Assembly: GCA_025765615.1 (NCBI GenBank)
Contig: JAIVFJ010000007.1
Span: forward strand, 310,001-374,000
Length of the DNA stretch: 64,000 nt
Direction of reading: 5' to 3'
Origin: Zopfochytrium polystomum
Lineage: Eukaryota > Chytridiomycota > Chytridiomycetes > Chytridiales > Chytridiaceae
Positions 22,670 to 32,238 of this stretch are shown in pieces; position 1 is the stretch's first letter, and every line of letters begins with the position of its first letter. The translations under genes were made by a program, and so were the position numbers. The notes beneath the pieces were generated by a model. That model made no database searches, had not been told where the DNA came from, and was given only the letters and a program-made list of their open reading frames with translations.

Positions 22670-23410
22670 TCAATCAATGCTTTCTGTCCTTCTCTCCGCC
22701 CTGTCTGCACACTCACTCAGCCACCTCCGCCGCCGCCGCGCCGCCCCTCCCTCCCCTCCCCAACCCCAACACCCCACCCGCCCCAGCCCCCACCGCCGCC
22801 CCATTCCCCCCTCCCTTCTTCCACGGCCGATCCTGCTTGGTGATCGCGCAAAAGTCGAGATGCCTCAGGGTCGGGATCCGGGCAATGACGTACTGGCGGT
22901 ACGCCCTCCCCGCGTTCTCGACGGGGTTGCCGTGGAGCGTGAGGGTGCGGAGGCGCGGGAGAGCGGCGAGCTTGTCGAGCTCGGCGAGGGCGGCGATGCG
23001 GTTCGCGTGGAGGTAGAGGGTGGTGAGGGTTGGGAAGTTGAGGATGTCCTTTTTTTTCAGGGGAGGGGTTGAGTCGTTAATGGCAAACAGCCTCCGGCAA
23101 ACGGCGAAGTAAAGAGAAAGAATTTACCTTGTCGACAAGCTCGATCTCGTTGAACGAGAGGTCGATCCACGCAATGTGCGCCAGGCTCGGGACCAGCTTA
23201 GCGGCCGACAGCGACAGCGCCTCGATCGACACGATGCGGTTGTTGGGCAGCCTGATGGCCGTCACGACGCTCTTCTGACCCCAGTCGTTCTTGCGCTCGA
23301 CCTTTTTTTTGCGCCGGGGTGTGTTTTTGGCGTATGTCGGTTTGAGCGCATAGTTTCGAACCCCGGCACGATCTGTACAGACGCACAAGCGCACGCTTGA
23401 TCTCACCCAT
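22670..23410 (-). CDS. LRRC51-like leucine-rich repeat protein
   Basis: Exon (about 23400-23127): ...TAIRLPNNRIVSIEALSLS and LAHIAWIDLSFNEIELVDK. Intron from GTAAATTC to a poly-A/AAAAG acceptor near 23050. Second exon: DILNFPTLTTLYLHANRIA, LDKLAALPRLRTLTLHGNP, YRQYVIARIPTLRHLDFCAI, TKQDRPWKK. Repeat order and the AWIDLSFN...LYLH.N...LPRLR.LTLHGNP...YRQYV signature match LRRC51, a protein of ciliated organisms, which supports a zoosporic fungus. The C-terminus is replaced by a Gly/Trp/Arg-rich tail ending at 22670, where the gene meets the truncated membrane-protein copy. The first exon is not resolved. Upstream it is antisense to the GNAT gene. Confidence 0.78.
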
Positions 23411-24613
23411 CGCACTACTACAATACAGATCGCCTCCTTCGTTCGCGTATACCACCGAAACCTCCATCTCGGAGGTGGCAGCGCGACCAAAAGCTCAGTC
23501 CGCGTCGGCGTCATCGGCGACGTCGCAACCGGGACAGACCATCGCGGCCGCCGCCTCGCCTCCGTTCTCATGGCCGCCGCAGACGCCCACATGCGCGAAG
23601 CCGGCTTCCCCATCGCCGTCCTCCACGCCGCGACCCTGGCCATCCCGCTCTACGCCTCCCTAGGATGGCGCACCGTCCCCATGCACTACCTCCTCCTCGA
23701 CTATACCGTCAGTGCCACCACCACCACCACCACCACCACCACAAGTAGCACCCGCGCTGCCGCAATAGGCCTCCGCGCCGTCGACGCAGCCCGCGATGCC
23801 GGCTGGATGGCGCTGCTCTACGGCAAGTTTGCCGTAGGCGTGTGGGGCAGCTTTACGCGCCGCGACCGCGCGTACTGGACCGATTGGGTCGCCGCTTCTC
23901 ACGGCGACGCCCAGCGCCGCCGCATCCGCCGCGTCGTGGCAGACGCCGTCGAGCTCCCGTCGTCGACCGGTGGTGGGAGCCACCACCGCGTCGCCGGGTA
24001 CGCCATCGTCGACCTCGCCGAGTTTGACGCGAGGACGGGCGTCTCGCCCATCACGGTGCAGCTGCGCGAAGCGTTTGTCGCGCGCATCGTCGGCGACCAC
24101 CACCTTGACACGTGCAACGGACTGCATTCCTCGGACCAGCTGGCGCCGCTCGACGTTGGCGCGTACGCGGACGCCATGGACATGCTCCTCCGCGCCGGCG
24201 TCGCCGCGCTGTTTGACGGCGGCGGCGCCGACGCCACGCCGCTCGCAGACAAGGTCAAAGTGCAGGTTCCCGCCGCCATGATGCCGCCAGAGGTCGTCGA
24301 CGCCATGGCCGCGGCGCGGCCGGGGCTCGCCTGGCTTTGCCGCCCTACAGACGCAGGGCAACCTCGCGCAACGACCGTGGACGACGGGTGGATGTTCAAA
24401 GTGCTGTCGCCGTGCGACGTTGAGGTTTCGGTTTCGCCGGCGGCCGCGGCCGCGGGAGGCGAAGGAGCGAGAGCGACCGAGGTGGTCCGCGTTGCGAACG
24501 AGGTCGACCTGACAGCTTTGCTCCAGCGGCCCATTGGACGATTTGACGCGTGCGCGGGCGGTCCGCTCCTGTCGACGAGCCGATTTGGATTCTTCAAGAC
24601 GGACACGTTTTGA
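23354..24613 (+). CDS. GNAT-family N-acetyltransferase, N-terminus missing or unresolved
   Basis: The frame is open from 23354 (after TAG) to TGA at 24613. Residues encoded at 23410-23700 read IASFVRVYHRNLHLGGG, RVGVIGDVATGTDHRGRRLA, SVLMAAADAHMREAGFPIAV and IPLYASLGWRTVP. That is the acetyl-CoA-binding core (HRGRRLA pyrophosphate loop) plus the PLYASLGW strand-helix of GNAT enzymes related to the Eis/multi-domain type. The C-terminal half has a lipocalin/SCP-like feel but is not assignable. No ATG precedes the core in frame; the first is 23570, inside it. So either a 5' exon is missing or the gene was truncated by the same duplication that placed LRRC51 antisense to it. Substrate unknown. 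Confidence 0.75.
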   Translation, partial: FRTPARSVQTHKRTLDLTHRTTTIQIASFVRVYHRNLHLGGGSATKSSVRVGVIGDVATGTDHRGRRLASVLMAAADAHMREAGFPIAVLHAATLAIPLYASLGWRTVPMHYLLLDYTVSATTTTTTTTTSSTRAAAIGLRAVDAARDAGWMALLYGKFAVGVWGSFTRRDRAYWTDWVAASHGDAQRRRIRRVVADAVELPSSTGGGSHHRVAGYAIVDLAEFDARTGVSPITVQLREAFVARIVGDHHLDTCNGLHSSDQLAPLDVGAYADAMDMLLRAGVAALFDGGGADATPLADKVKVQVPAAMMPPEVVDAMAAARPGLAWLCRPTDAGQPRATTVDDGWMFKVLSPCDVEVSVSPAAAAAGGEGARATEVVRVANEVDLTALLQRPIGRFDACAGGPLLSTSRFGFFKTDTF

Positions 24614-25319
24614 AAACTGCCTTTTTTGTTTTTTGTTTTTTTTTTATTATGCTTTGCCGCTTTCGAATGGCGGTTGCAATGAACTTGATTGACTTATTAA
24701 TGTTCCATCTCTTCGGTAATGTGCAGTGGAACTTCTGGCAAAAGTGCAACCCAATAAAATGTGGCCCACTTTGCGCGCGTTGCACTTGCATGCCGCCACA
24801 TCTCAAACACAGACGCCCATTCAGCAGGTGTGTAACAACACCCTTTCCCGGGACGGAAGAAACAGCAGAGATCTCCTCCACCGCTCACGTTCGTCGTCCA
24901 CACGGCGAAACCCGTGCAAACGGACGCGCCACACGTCGGCCCCCGGGCGCTTCGAAACGAAAGGGGACAACATTTAGGGTACGGGCGGATCCCGCTTTCT
25001 TGTTCGGCGGGGCCGAAGCGAGCGTGATGATTGAGTGTATGTGAGTGTTGTTGGAGCACTTGCTAAGCGCTTGGCTGAGGTGCTTGAGCCCTTTTTTGTG
25101 CGCGGAAATCTGTATTTTTTCCAACGTTGAGCCAATGCGCTGGGGAATAGCGGCGGACTCTCTTCAGGAGTTGGTGGGGCGTCTGAAAGTGACAGGGCGC
25201 CCCTGCGGCTGCGTTTTTTTTTGCGCCAACCAACAAATGAAACAGACGACGTCAGTAACCAGTTCGGCGTTTGTTGTTAATTCGTGCAAAGAATGAGCGA
25301 AACCGTCTCCTCACATACA
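24614..25319. other. intergenic region
   Basis: T-rich 3' flank of the GNAT gene, then sequence without supported coding regions. Confidence 0.3.
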
Positions 25320-26853
25320 TTATAAGGACTCGTCTCGGTGAATGCCGGCCAAAATTTTCTGGATTGGCTCCACAATCAGCACCGTATCCTTCTTCACCTC
25401 CTCTTTTGCTTCTCGTTGAAAGATGGAACAGGGACGGGGAAGGGGGTGATTGTTTAGAGGCCCGAGAGGCCACGCCCGGGCTCCCAAAAATAAAGGATAA
25501 AAAAATAGATTGGCGCATACCTTTCTCGCTACCAACTGCCTGCGCAACCGCCCCCGCGACATGAGGCGTCGCCTTAACCGCCACATCCACCGCTGCCATC
25601 ACAATCGCTCTTTTCCCTTCAGTACCCAGCTGGCGGGTAATGGAACGCGTAAAAAGAAAAATGCGAGTTTGAAGACGATAAAGGTGGTTTGGGTTCAGTG
25701 GATATCGGAGTCAACGGCGAACCCACAGAGCTCTTTTATCACCCCGCAAGGCTTGGCCTACGTTCTCCACGGTCTGCCCCAAGGTATCTTTTTCTGCCGG
25801 GGATGTCACGCGAGCCTTGGTACCGTCGTAGACCGCCTTTTGCAGGTGGGCTAGTTGTTTTCGCAATTGGGCAACATCAATGAGTGAGAGTCTCCAAAGG
25901 ACAGCAGAATTTACCGCTGGCGCCTTTGTGCTTAGCAACGGCCTTTGCTGTGCCAGCAGCTAGCTCTGCGCCGCCCTCGATCGCGGCGGCCTGAAGAGCG
26001 AGAGGGAGGCCTGAAGAGCGAGAGGGAGACATCAAGAGCGGTGCGATCGCACATAGAAACGAAAGAAGAGAGAATAATAGCCTTCGTAAGTAGAATTCCC
26101 GTTTTCGAGCCATTCGGGGCAAGCGCACACACGCACACACTCACACGCCCACTCCCTCGCCCTTCAATCCGTGCCCATGCACAATCCCCTTTCCGCCTGC
26201 CACGACCACAGGCACGACGACCGGAGCTAAGTACGCAATTTTTTTTTTTTAATAGAGACGACTGCCGCTCTCACCAATTGACGTTTACCGCATCCTGGCC
26301 CGCGTGCTTCTCCTTCTTGCCCTTTGCGCCGTCGATCGCCCCCCTCGAGGCCGTCAATCGCAATCTCTGCGTGTCGATATGCGCGAGCGATTTGTGTCAC
26401 AAAAGTTATGAACGACATGATCAACTGAAACAAGCACTCACGCGTCTTGGTTTCGCCCTTTCTGTGTCCGTCTATAATACCCTCTGCGCCCCCGATGGAG
26501 ACGCACACACCTTTTTCGTGAAACTGCTGACTTGCAGGCGAACGTGCGTTCAGTTTGAAGGCATGGAGAACGTGGAACGGGAAGAAAAAATCAAAGTGGG
26601 AGAAAAGTGATGAAACCGCGATACCGGCCGCTCCTGCGAATACAGTTAAGGCAACGCCGGCCAATGCAGGCGCGCCTTTCAGCCCAATTTGAGCCGTGCC
26701 GTCCTTGATGATCGCCGTGGTCCCTTTGTTTCCCATCTGTTACCAAACATAATTACAATTCTGCATAGCAGGGCACATTTTTCAGTGAGCAGGACAGACG
26801 GCGGGCGAAGGATCGAGTCTTACCGCTTCATTGCCAGTGGCCTTGTGCGGCAT
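25320..26853 (-). CDS. Ala/Gly/Lys-rich amphipathic (LEA-like) protein, paralogue B
   Basis: Multi-exon gene. Exon 1 (26853-26824) is MPHKATGNEA, ending in GTAAGA. The next exon (26736-26617) is MGNKGTTAIIKDGTAQIG...ALTVFAGAAGIA. Later exons include GAIDGAKGKKEKHAGQDA, AAAIEGGAELAAGTAKAVAK, HLQKAVYDGTKARVTSPAEK, DTLGQTVENVGQALRG and DVAVKATPHVAGAVAQAVG. The last is EVKKDTVLIVEPIQKIL...DESL, stop at 25320-25322. Most junctions have clear GT/AG ends; one or two phases (near 26230) are unresolved. The modules are short Ala-rich amphipathic helices, as in LEA-type or lipid-surface proteins. No enzyme motif is visible. Many exons correspond to single helical modules, and an exon shared with the upstream gene (AAAIEGGAELA compared with AAVAIDGGASLA) shows the two are paralogues. 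Confidence 0.6.
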
Positions 26854-26883
26854 TGTCTAGAGACCCTCGTGGTTCTTTTCAGA

Positions 26884-28680
26884 CTATTTCAGCGCCTCGG
26901 CCGCCGCTTTGGCGGCCACCCGCGATTCCTCTGGAACATCGCCATGAGTTGTAAATTCGCCAAACAACATCCCGACATGTTCCCTAAACAACATCTCGAC
27001 ATGCCTCCGCATGTACCAGATGCATCCTGTTTATTGGCTGCATTTGTTAGTTCGTTGTTTGTTCGGTTATAGGGAAAGAGAGTAAGTTCAGTGCCTATTG
27101 GGAGGGCACATGGGCTGCAAAGCCGAGAGTCGGGCATTCGACTTACCGATCTTGTCCGCAGCCGAAATGTAGCCTGCGGCGATGCCGTCCTTGACCGCCT
27201 CTAAAAGGCAATTTGGGTTCAAAATGAAGTGCGAAGCTAGTAAAAGGAATCGGAGAATTAAGTTTGATGTGATCTCCTTCTTTGAGCTCGTGTGCAGTCG
27301 TTTTCATCCCATCCCAAATGGGGTTATCTGGAACGTGAAGGGGAAGGGGAGTGCAAATCAATAACATATTAGCAGGTGGGGGGAGCGGTGTGTGTGCGGG
27401 TCGCGGCGGGCGGGTCGGTCGGGCCGGGCGCACATCGTACAAACCAGAAGATCCTAAAATCGGCGCGACAGCCTTCTCCGCGACCTTGGGCACCACTCTC
27501 TCGGCGGCGACCTTGCCGGCCTCCTTCGCCAGATGTTTTGTTCCTTCCTCGCCGATCTGGGCATGGCACACCGATGTTGTCCGAAATTCCACAAAAGATG
27601 TTCGTACAAAAGGAACCCGAACATGAGAAAAGAAAAAGAAAGAAAGTGTGCGTCGCTGGTTGTGAGCACTTTCGAATCGCAAGAATGGCAGCCCTTTTTT
27701 TCCAGCCTACCGTCGCACTCACCGCATGGTCCAAATGGCTGGCCGCACTGTGCAGGTTTTTCCCCTTCAACAGCGAAGTCGTCACAGACTCCCCGGCGTC
27801 GTGCGCGACTTTTTGCAGCGGCACTAGTGTGTCATGAGTAAGAAACGGATGCGCGAGAAGTCAGAAGTCGGGTTATTTCCGGAACACAAGCACTCCGGAT
27901 CACGTAGTGGGAAAAGCAAATTCTTCCAAAGAATACGTGGTTTGGATTAACTCACAGCTTGCTCCTGCCTTTCCTGAAATATTTGATGCAGCCACTCCAG
28001 CCAGACTCGCGCCGCCGTCAATTGCGACGGCTGCGCTCGGCATTCCGAGGTGTCATGAATGAGTGCGTATTGAGGTGGAGGGAGGAAGGAAGGGGAGGGA
28101 GTAAGTGGTTCGCCCATGCACTCAATACGTACATTTCAGAGAATTCTGCTTGTCCATGCTTCCGGAGATTTTTTTCCAGCGGCTCCGCCAGCGCGTCAGC
28201 GACGCCTTTGATCGCTGTCTTGACTGGGAGGAGGGGGGAGGTTCGGCGTTGAAACATATAATCACATACTAGATCCACCGATATGAACAAGGGGAACACT
28301 CGCACGCCAACGACATTCGCCCTACCTTTCTCGTTCTTGACTGCGCCCGTCAACTTGTCCGCCGCGTTCGGCAGCAACGCACGCCCCACGTCCGCGGCCG
28401 TCTGCGCAACCTCGTGGATCCTTTCGTTGCCCTGCGGCATGCGGCGAACCAGCGTGCCCGCCGCAACTGGGGAGTGGATAAGCACCAGCGGCGGGGGGAT
28501 ATCGCCCGCTCCCGCACGGTCGCGCGGCGGATGCCGCCTGCACTGCTTCGTGCTGCTTCACGGCAGCAGAAGCAGCAGAGAGATGCCGCAGAAGGCGAGG
28601 ACGGATGGCTTGGTCCAAGGGAGGAGCTGGTGACGAGTGCCGCCGCTGCTGTCCTTGCGCCGGCCGGCCTGTAGCTGCAG
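26884..28680 (-). CDS. Ala/Lys-rich amphipathic (LEA-like) protein, paralogue A
   Basis: Minus-strand exons with good splice signals: MPQGNERIHEVAQTAADVGR and LLPNAADKLTGAVKNEKG (donor GTAGGG near 28326); VKTAIKGVADALAEPLEKN (acceptor CCCAG; donor GTACGT); AAVAIDGGASLAGVAASNIS; PLQKVAHDAGESVTTSLLKG (donor GTGAGT); GEEGTKHLAKEAGKVAAERV and PKVAEKAVAPILG; NPIWDGMKTTAHELK; EAVKDGIAAGYISAADKI (donor GTAAGT); EESRVAAKAAAEALK, stop 26884-26886. The protein is almost all Ala/Lys/Glu/Gly helices of 11-residue flavour, as in LEA-type desiccation or membrane-surface proteins. Only 30 bases separate its stop from the start of paralogue B on the same strand. The 5' end (about 28500-28700) is not resolved. 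Function is inferred from composition only. Confidence 0.6.
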
Positions 28681-29025
28681 CTAGGAGTGAGGTCGATGGA
28701 ATCGGCAGAGTTCGTGGCGGCTTCGAGCAGTGCTGGTCTACGTACCCCTTTTACGAATATTTTACTATTATGGTTTAAGAGAAGAGAGAGCAGTTTTTGT
28801 AGCAAGGAATTGAAACGGGCAATCCCACAACAACTCACCGCGAGATCGAACCTAATCTCTTTTTGTAAGTTTTCAGACCCGACTTGATGCACAATCCGAT
28901 GACAATACTTGTTAACCAAAACTTACTGTAAATGATCAATTGAGCCAAGAGTAACTCAGCTTCTACCAGATCGAAAGTAACGGCGGCACAAAACAGAAAA
29001 ACCCTTGCCCAACAGCAAAACCCGC

Positions 29026-29440
29026 AACTTCTGTCGTTGTGTTCGTGACGTTGATCCTCGGCAGCCCTCAAGAACACCCTCAACGTCAGCAACTCGACGA
29101 CCTGTACCACGCCGCAAACACCGTCAACATAACCGCCAACCGCTTTGCCGACTGGAACAAGGCCGAGTACCTCCGCCGCATTACCAACGGCCTCCAGGCC
29201 AATGGCTAGACTAACTTCTTCGAGGCCTGCCTCGCCTACCTCACGGCCGCCCAGCGCCGCCTTGCGCCGCCTCGCAACAAATCCACCATTTTCTCATCAG
29301 GCTTCCCGCTCCTCGACGATGACGAAGCCCTGGGCAGCCTCAACGTCTTCGCCACCTCCAACGCCTTCTCTGCTATCGACGGCTACGTCGCCGTCACCGA
29401 CATCTCCAGCCCCGGCAAGCACACAGCTCAGCTCCCGTGA
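29026..29440 (+). pseudogene. fragment of an unrecognised gene with an in-frame stop
   Basis: One frame reads QQLDDLYHAANTVNITANRF, ADWNKAEYLRRITNGLQANG, a TAG stop, then TNFFEACLAYLTAAQRRLAP and GFPLLDDDEALGSLNVFAT. Composition and third-position G/C bias continue unchanged across the stop, so this looks like a once-coding segment. I do not recognise the family. No start or complete ends are visible. Confidence 0.5.
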
Positions 29441-30162
29441 ACGGCGTTGCCATTATTCCGAAAGTCGGCCGACACGAAATCAACCTCAAACAAATTGAAA
29501 GTTCAATAGGGAGAATCCCGTACTCACCACACAATCCCTTGCTTCTGGTCGATGGCCGTCCTGACATTCAGTGAACAATCCTTTCCTCAGCTTGTTGTTC
29601 ATTACTTTTCGTTACGCCCTCTACCCACACTTTACGGGTACTTAATTTTTCCGGCGAGTTATCACCATGGATATTCCTTTTTCCAACGCTGCGTTAAACC
29701 TCGACTTCGATCCATAAAAAAATAGCATCGGTTGTGACTTTATCGCGTCTCTTCTACCGGTCAAGATTGTCAAAACCTCCTCTTGCCCATGTCTCGGCGG
29801 CCAGGCCGTGCAAAGCCGCACCGTCGCCGTCATCACGAAAGGAGGAGGAGGTGGATCCCAAAAAATGCATTTTCTTCTTCGATTGTCTGTCAGGGCCTCT
29901 GTCTGAAGCCTCGGCACGAATGTCAATCCCAATTGCAATTTCCCAGCGTGGGAACGGCAGAAGCCCCAACCCTTTTATTGTGGCCCACAGTGGCGCGCGT
30001 CGAGTCGTTTGTGTTTGGCTGAAAATCTGCTGAATCAACATTTACAACAGGTTGCGAAATCCTCGAAACCCGCACAAATCTATTCACTTGTTGCCACTAA
30101 TTGAAATGTCATCAGAAGAGTTTGTGGAAGTGTCAAACAATTTCGCAAACTACTGTAAATAT
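29441..30162. other. left border region of the foreign island
   Basis: No gene is recognised. Base composition changes from host-like to AT-richer between about 29950 and 30160. Two border marks are visible: a 9-bp inverted repeat (TTGCGAAAT at 30052-30060, ATTTCGCAA at 30140-30148) and a 12-bp perfect palindrome GTAAATATTTAC at 30155-30166. The palindrome overlaps the stop of the first island gene. Confidence 0.4.
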
Positions 30163-30561
30163 TTACAAAAAATAAAATATTAATAATATGCATTTATCGG
30201 AAAAATGTGCTTGCACAGTCGGAAATACATCGAACTTCGGATCCGACAATCTAGCCTCAATGAGTTGGAGTCTACTATCGATTGCACGTATAAGTTCAGC
30301 CTGTTCCTTCATATCCGAGTATATGACTCTTATCAAGCTGAGTGTCTCATTGAGCGTTTTCTGTGCACTAGTGACAGGTTGGATGATGGTTGTAGGCTTA
30401 TCCTTGATCGGTTCATCATCAGTCGACGCAGTAGCTTCCTCATCAGTTGACTCACCGTCGTCATCATCATTCTTGTCATACTTGTTTACCAAGCGATCCT
30501 TCACATCATTTTCAGCACTGACATGTAGATTCGCCAAGTATTGACTGTACGGAACCTCCAT
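30163..30561 (-). CDS. island ORF 1: acidic coiled-coil protein (132 aa)
   Basis: ATG 30561 to TAA 30163. An Asp/Glu/Ser/Thr-rich middle (NKYDKNDDDDGESTDEEA) precedes a predicted coiled coil (LSLIRVIYSDMKEQAELI, then RAIDSRLQLIEARLSD). The arrangement is typical of oligomerising, intrinsically disordered accessory proteins, but there is no recognisable family. It has no introns and its base composition matches the following genes, not the host. Confidence 0.6.
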   Translation of the reverse strand: MEVPYSQYLANLHVSAENDVKDRLVNKYDKNDDDDGESTDEEATASTDDEPIKDKPTTIIQPVTSAQKTLNETLSLIRVIYSDMKEQAELIRAIDSRLQLIEARLSDPKFDVFPTVQAHFSDKCILLIFYFL

Positions 30562-30587
30562 CTTATGTGAGTTTTAAATGTATTTGT

Positions 30588-31271
30588 CTACTCGGTTAGT
30601 GGTTGTCCATATCGATGATCGGTTGACCTGTAGACGCTTAGCTGCAATGTAGTGTAACTGTTGTGAATGCACGGTCCTGAGAGTAGTAAACAGTATGGTT
30701 CGTCGGTAATGTTGTCTCGATACTGCGTTGACCGTATGCTCGATAATACGGATGACGGTAACCGTCTGCCCGAAGTTATGTCAGCAGCTAGGTTGTAGGA
30801 GATACCGTGCGTCGTGCAGTAGTCAACTGGTGATCGGCCAAGCATTGCGGGAACTATTAACTCGCCCATTGGATGAGTGTAAGCGAACTTAGCAACGAAA
30901 CGCCACAGTGATATGTAGTGTGTATGATTCGATGCTTCCCAATTGAACGTAGAGGGATTCATTGTATATCGCTTGGATGATATAAGCAACATCAGTATCT
31001 CGATCGGTCTAAACTGTTCTGGCGGCCTAGGGTAGCCGATCCATGCTTTTGTGATCTCGCCTTCCATCACAGCGAATACTTCACTAGCAGCAGCGTCATG
31101 TAGGGTTCGAGAGTCGACCTCCATTCCAGACAGCTGATAGACTCCATCTACGATCATGACTACATCGGAATAGCTATTCGTAGTGTCAGAAGTAGCATGG
31201 TTATCTTCATCAGCATAGTGCTCTGACACTGATTGCTTAATCCATCTATCGAGCAGCCTATCAGACTGCAT
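30588..31271 (-). CDS. island ORF 2: unrecognised protein (227 aa)
   Basis: ATG 31271 to stop at 30588, intronless, 26 bases upstream of ORF 1 on the same strand. It appears to be a soluble globular protein (VVMIVDGVYQLSGMEVD, ITKAWIGYPRPPEQFRPIE, HPMGELIVPAMLGRSPVDY). No motif allows a call. It is similar to the rest of the island in using many TCG, CGA and GAT codons. Confidence 0.6.
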   Translation of the reverse strand: MQSDRLLDRWIKQSVSEHYADEDNHATSDTTNSYSDVVMIVDGVYQLSGMEVDSRTLHDAAASEVFAVMEGEITKAWIGYPRPPEQFRPIEILMLLISSKRYTMNPSTFNWEASNHTHYISLWRFVAKFAYTHPMGELIVPAMLGRSPVDYCTTHGISYNLAADITSGRRLPSSVLSSIRSTQYRDNITDEPYCLLLSGPCIHNSYTTLQLSVYRSTDHRYGQPLTE

Positions 31272-31316
31272 TACGCAAGGTCAGTACGTAGATCAGCCAA
31301 TGTATTGATTTTTACT

Positions 31317-32201
31317 TCACGCTGTAGCTTCGGGTATGTGCAAGCACTTCGATATGTGGTAACAAGAGTAGCATATTGACACGCCTATCCTGCTAGTCTG
31401 AAGTCGATATCTATGCCAATTCATCTTGCCTCGATCCAGCTTGAACTGCGTCGTACGAGTTGCGGTCTTTGGAGTAAGTGTGATGTCAAGTAATGACTCG
31501 TTCCTAAATGCACCTAATGGGATGATAGCGTTGACATTGTATCTCGCTGCAAATGAACATAGAAGTTCATCCATATTCTGGTCTGCCGATAAATCAGCAG
31601 GCATGAGACAATAATCAGGTTCACTGGTAAGCCGATCAAGTATAGTGGACTTGGAGATACTGTGTCTCTTGTTGTATGTAAAGTCACTTAGCATTTCTCG
31701 GTACACCATCAACACATTGGTGAAGCTGCTGTCGACAGTCATGTGCTTATGCTCTATAAAGGTAACTCGATCTGAGTTAATGAGCCTTCCATCACCGTTG
31801 TGTTCATGATCCGCCAGCACGATAACATGATACGACGACATCGACTTAGTGATAGCACAACGACGGATGTACTCGACTAGAGTCTCTAGCAGATGATACT
31901 CATAGAATGACTGAAGGAAGAACATGACCTTACTGCTCTCACTCGATTCACTCATTACATAGTTGATGAATCTTGTGTAGCTGTAGAGTTGAGTCAGTAT
32001 AATGTTGTCACAACCACATAGTCGATCAGTCACTAACGGAGATGATGTTTTGATATCCTTCATCGTTTCTAGCTCAATCACACTAGACGAATCACCTGAG
32101 TTGCTTACCGCTATACGTGATCCACCATGCTTACAGGAGCTAATATTGCTGCATAAGAAGTGACCGATAGTACTGTAGTCGACTGAATGCTTAGGATACA
32201 T
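31317..32201 (-). CDS. island ORF 3: unrecognised protein (294 aa)
   Basis: The ATG at 32201 (first residues MYPKHSVDYS) is preferred to an upstream TTG at 32213. It is an uninterrupted frame to the stop at 31317. A Ser-rich N-terminal region is followed by an alpha/beta-looking core (LLETLVEYIRRCAITKSM, YHVIVLADHEHNGDG, TNVLMVYREMLSD) and a Cys/His-containing C-terminus (SICYSCYHISKCLH). I cannot assign a family. A methyltransferase-like fold is conceivable but unsupported by motifs. Its start codon overlaps, on the opposite strand, the first possible ATG of ORF 4 in a CATG at 32199-32202. Confidence 0.6.
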   Translation of the reverse strand: MYPKHSVDYSTIGHFLCSNISSCKHGGSRIAVSNSGDSSSVIELETMKDIKTSSPLVTDRLCGCDNIILTQLYSYTRFINYVMSESSESSKVMFFLQSFYEYHLLETLVEYIRRCAITKSMSSYHVIVLADHEHNGDGRLINSDRVTFIEHKHMTVDSSFTNVLMVYREMLSDFTYNKRHSISKSTILDRLTSEPDYCLMPADLSADQNMDELLCSFAARYNVNAIIPLGAFRNESLLDITLTPKTATRTTQFKLDRGKMNWHRYRLQTSRIGVSICYSCYHISKCLHIPEATA

Positions 32202-32238
32202 GACGTTGTACAATAGTAAGATCTTACTCGATTACAGT

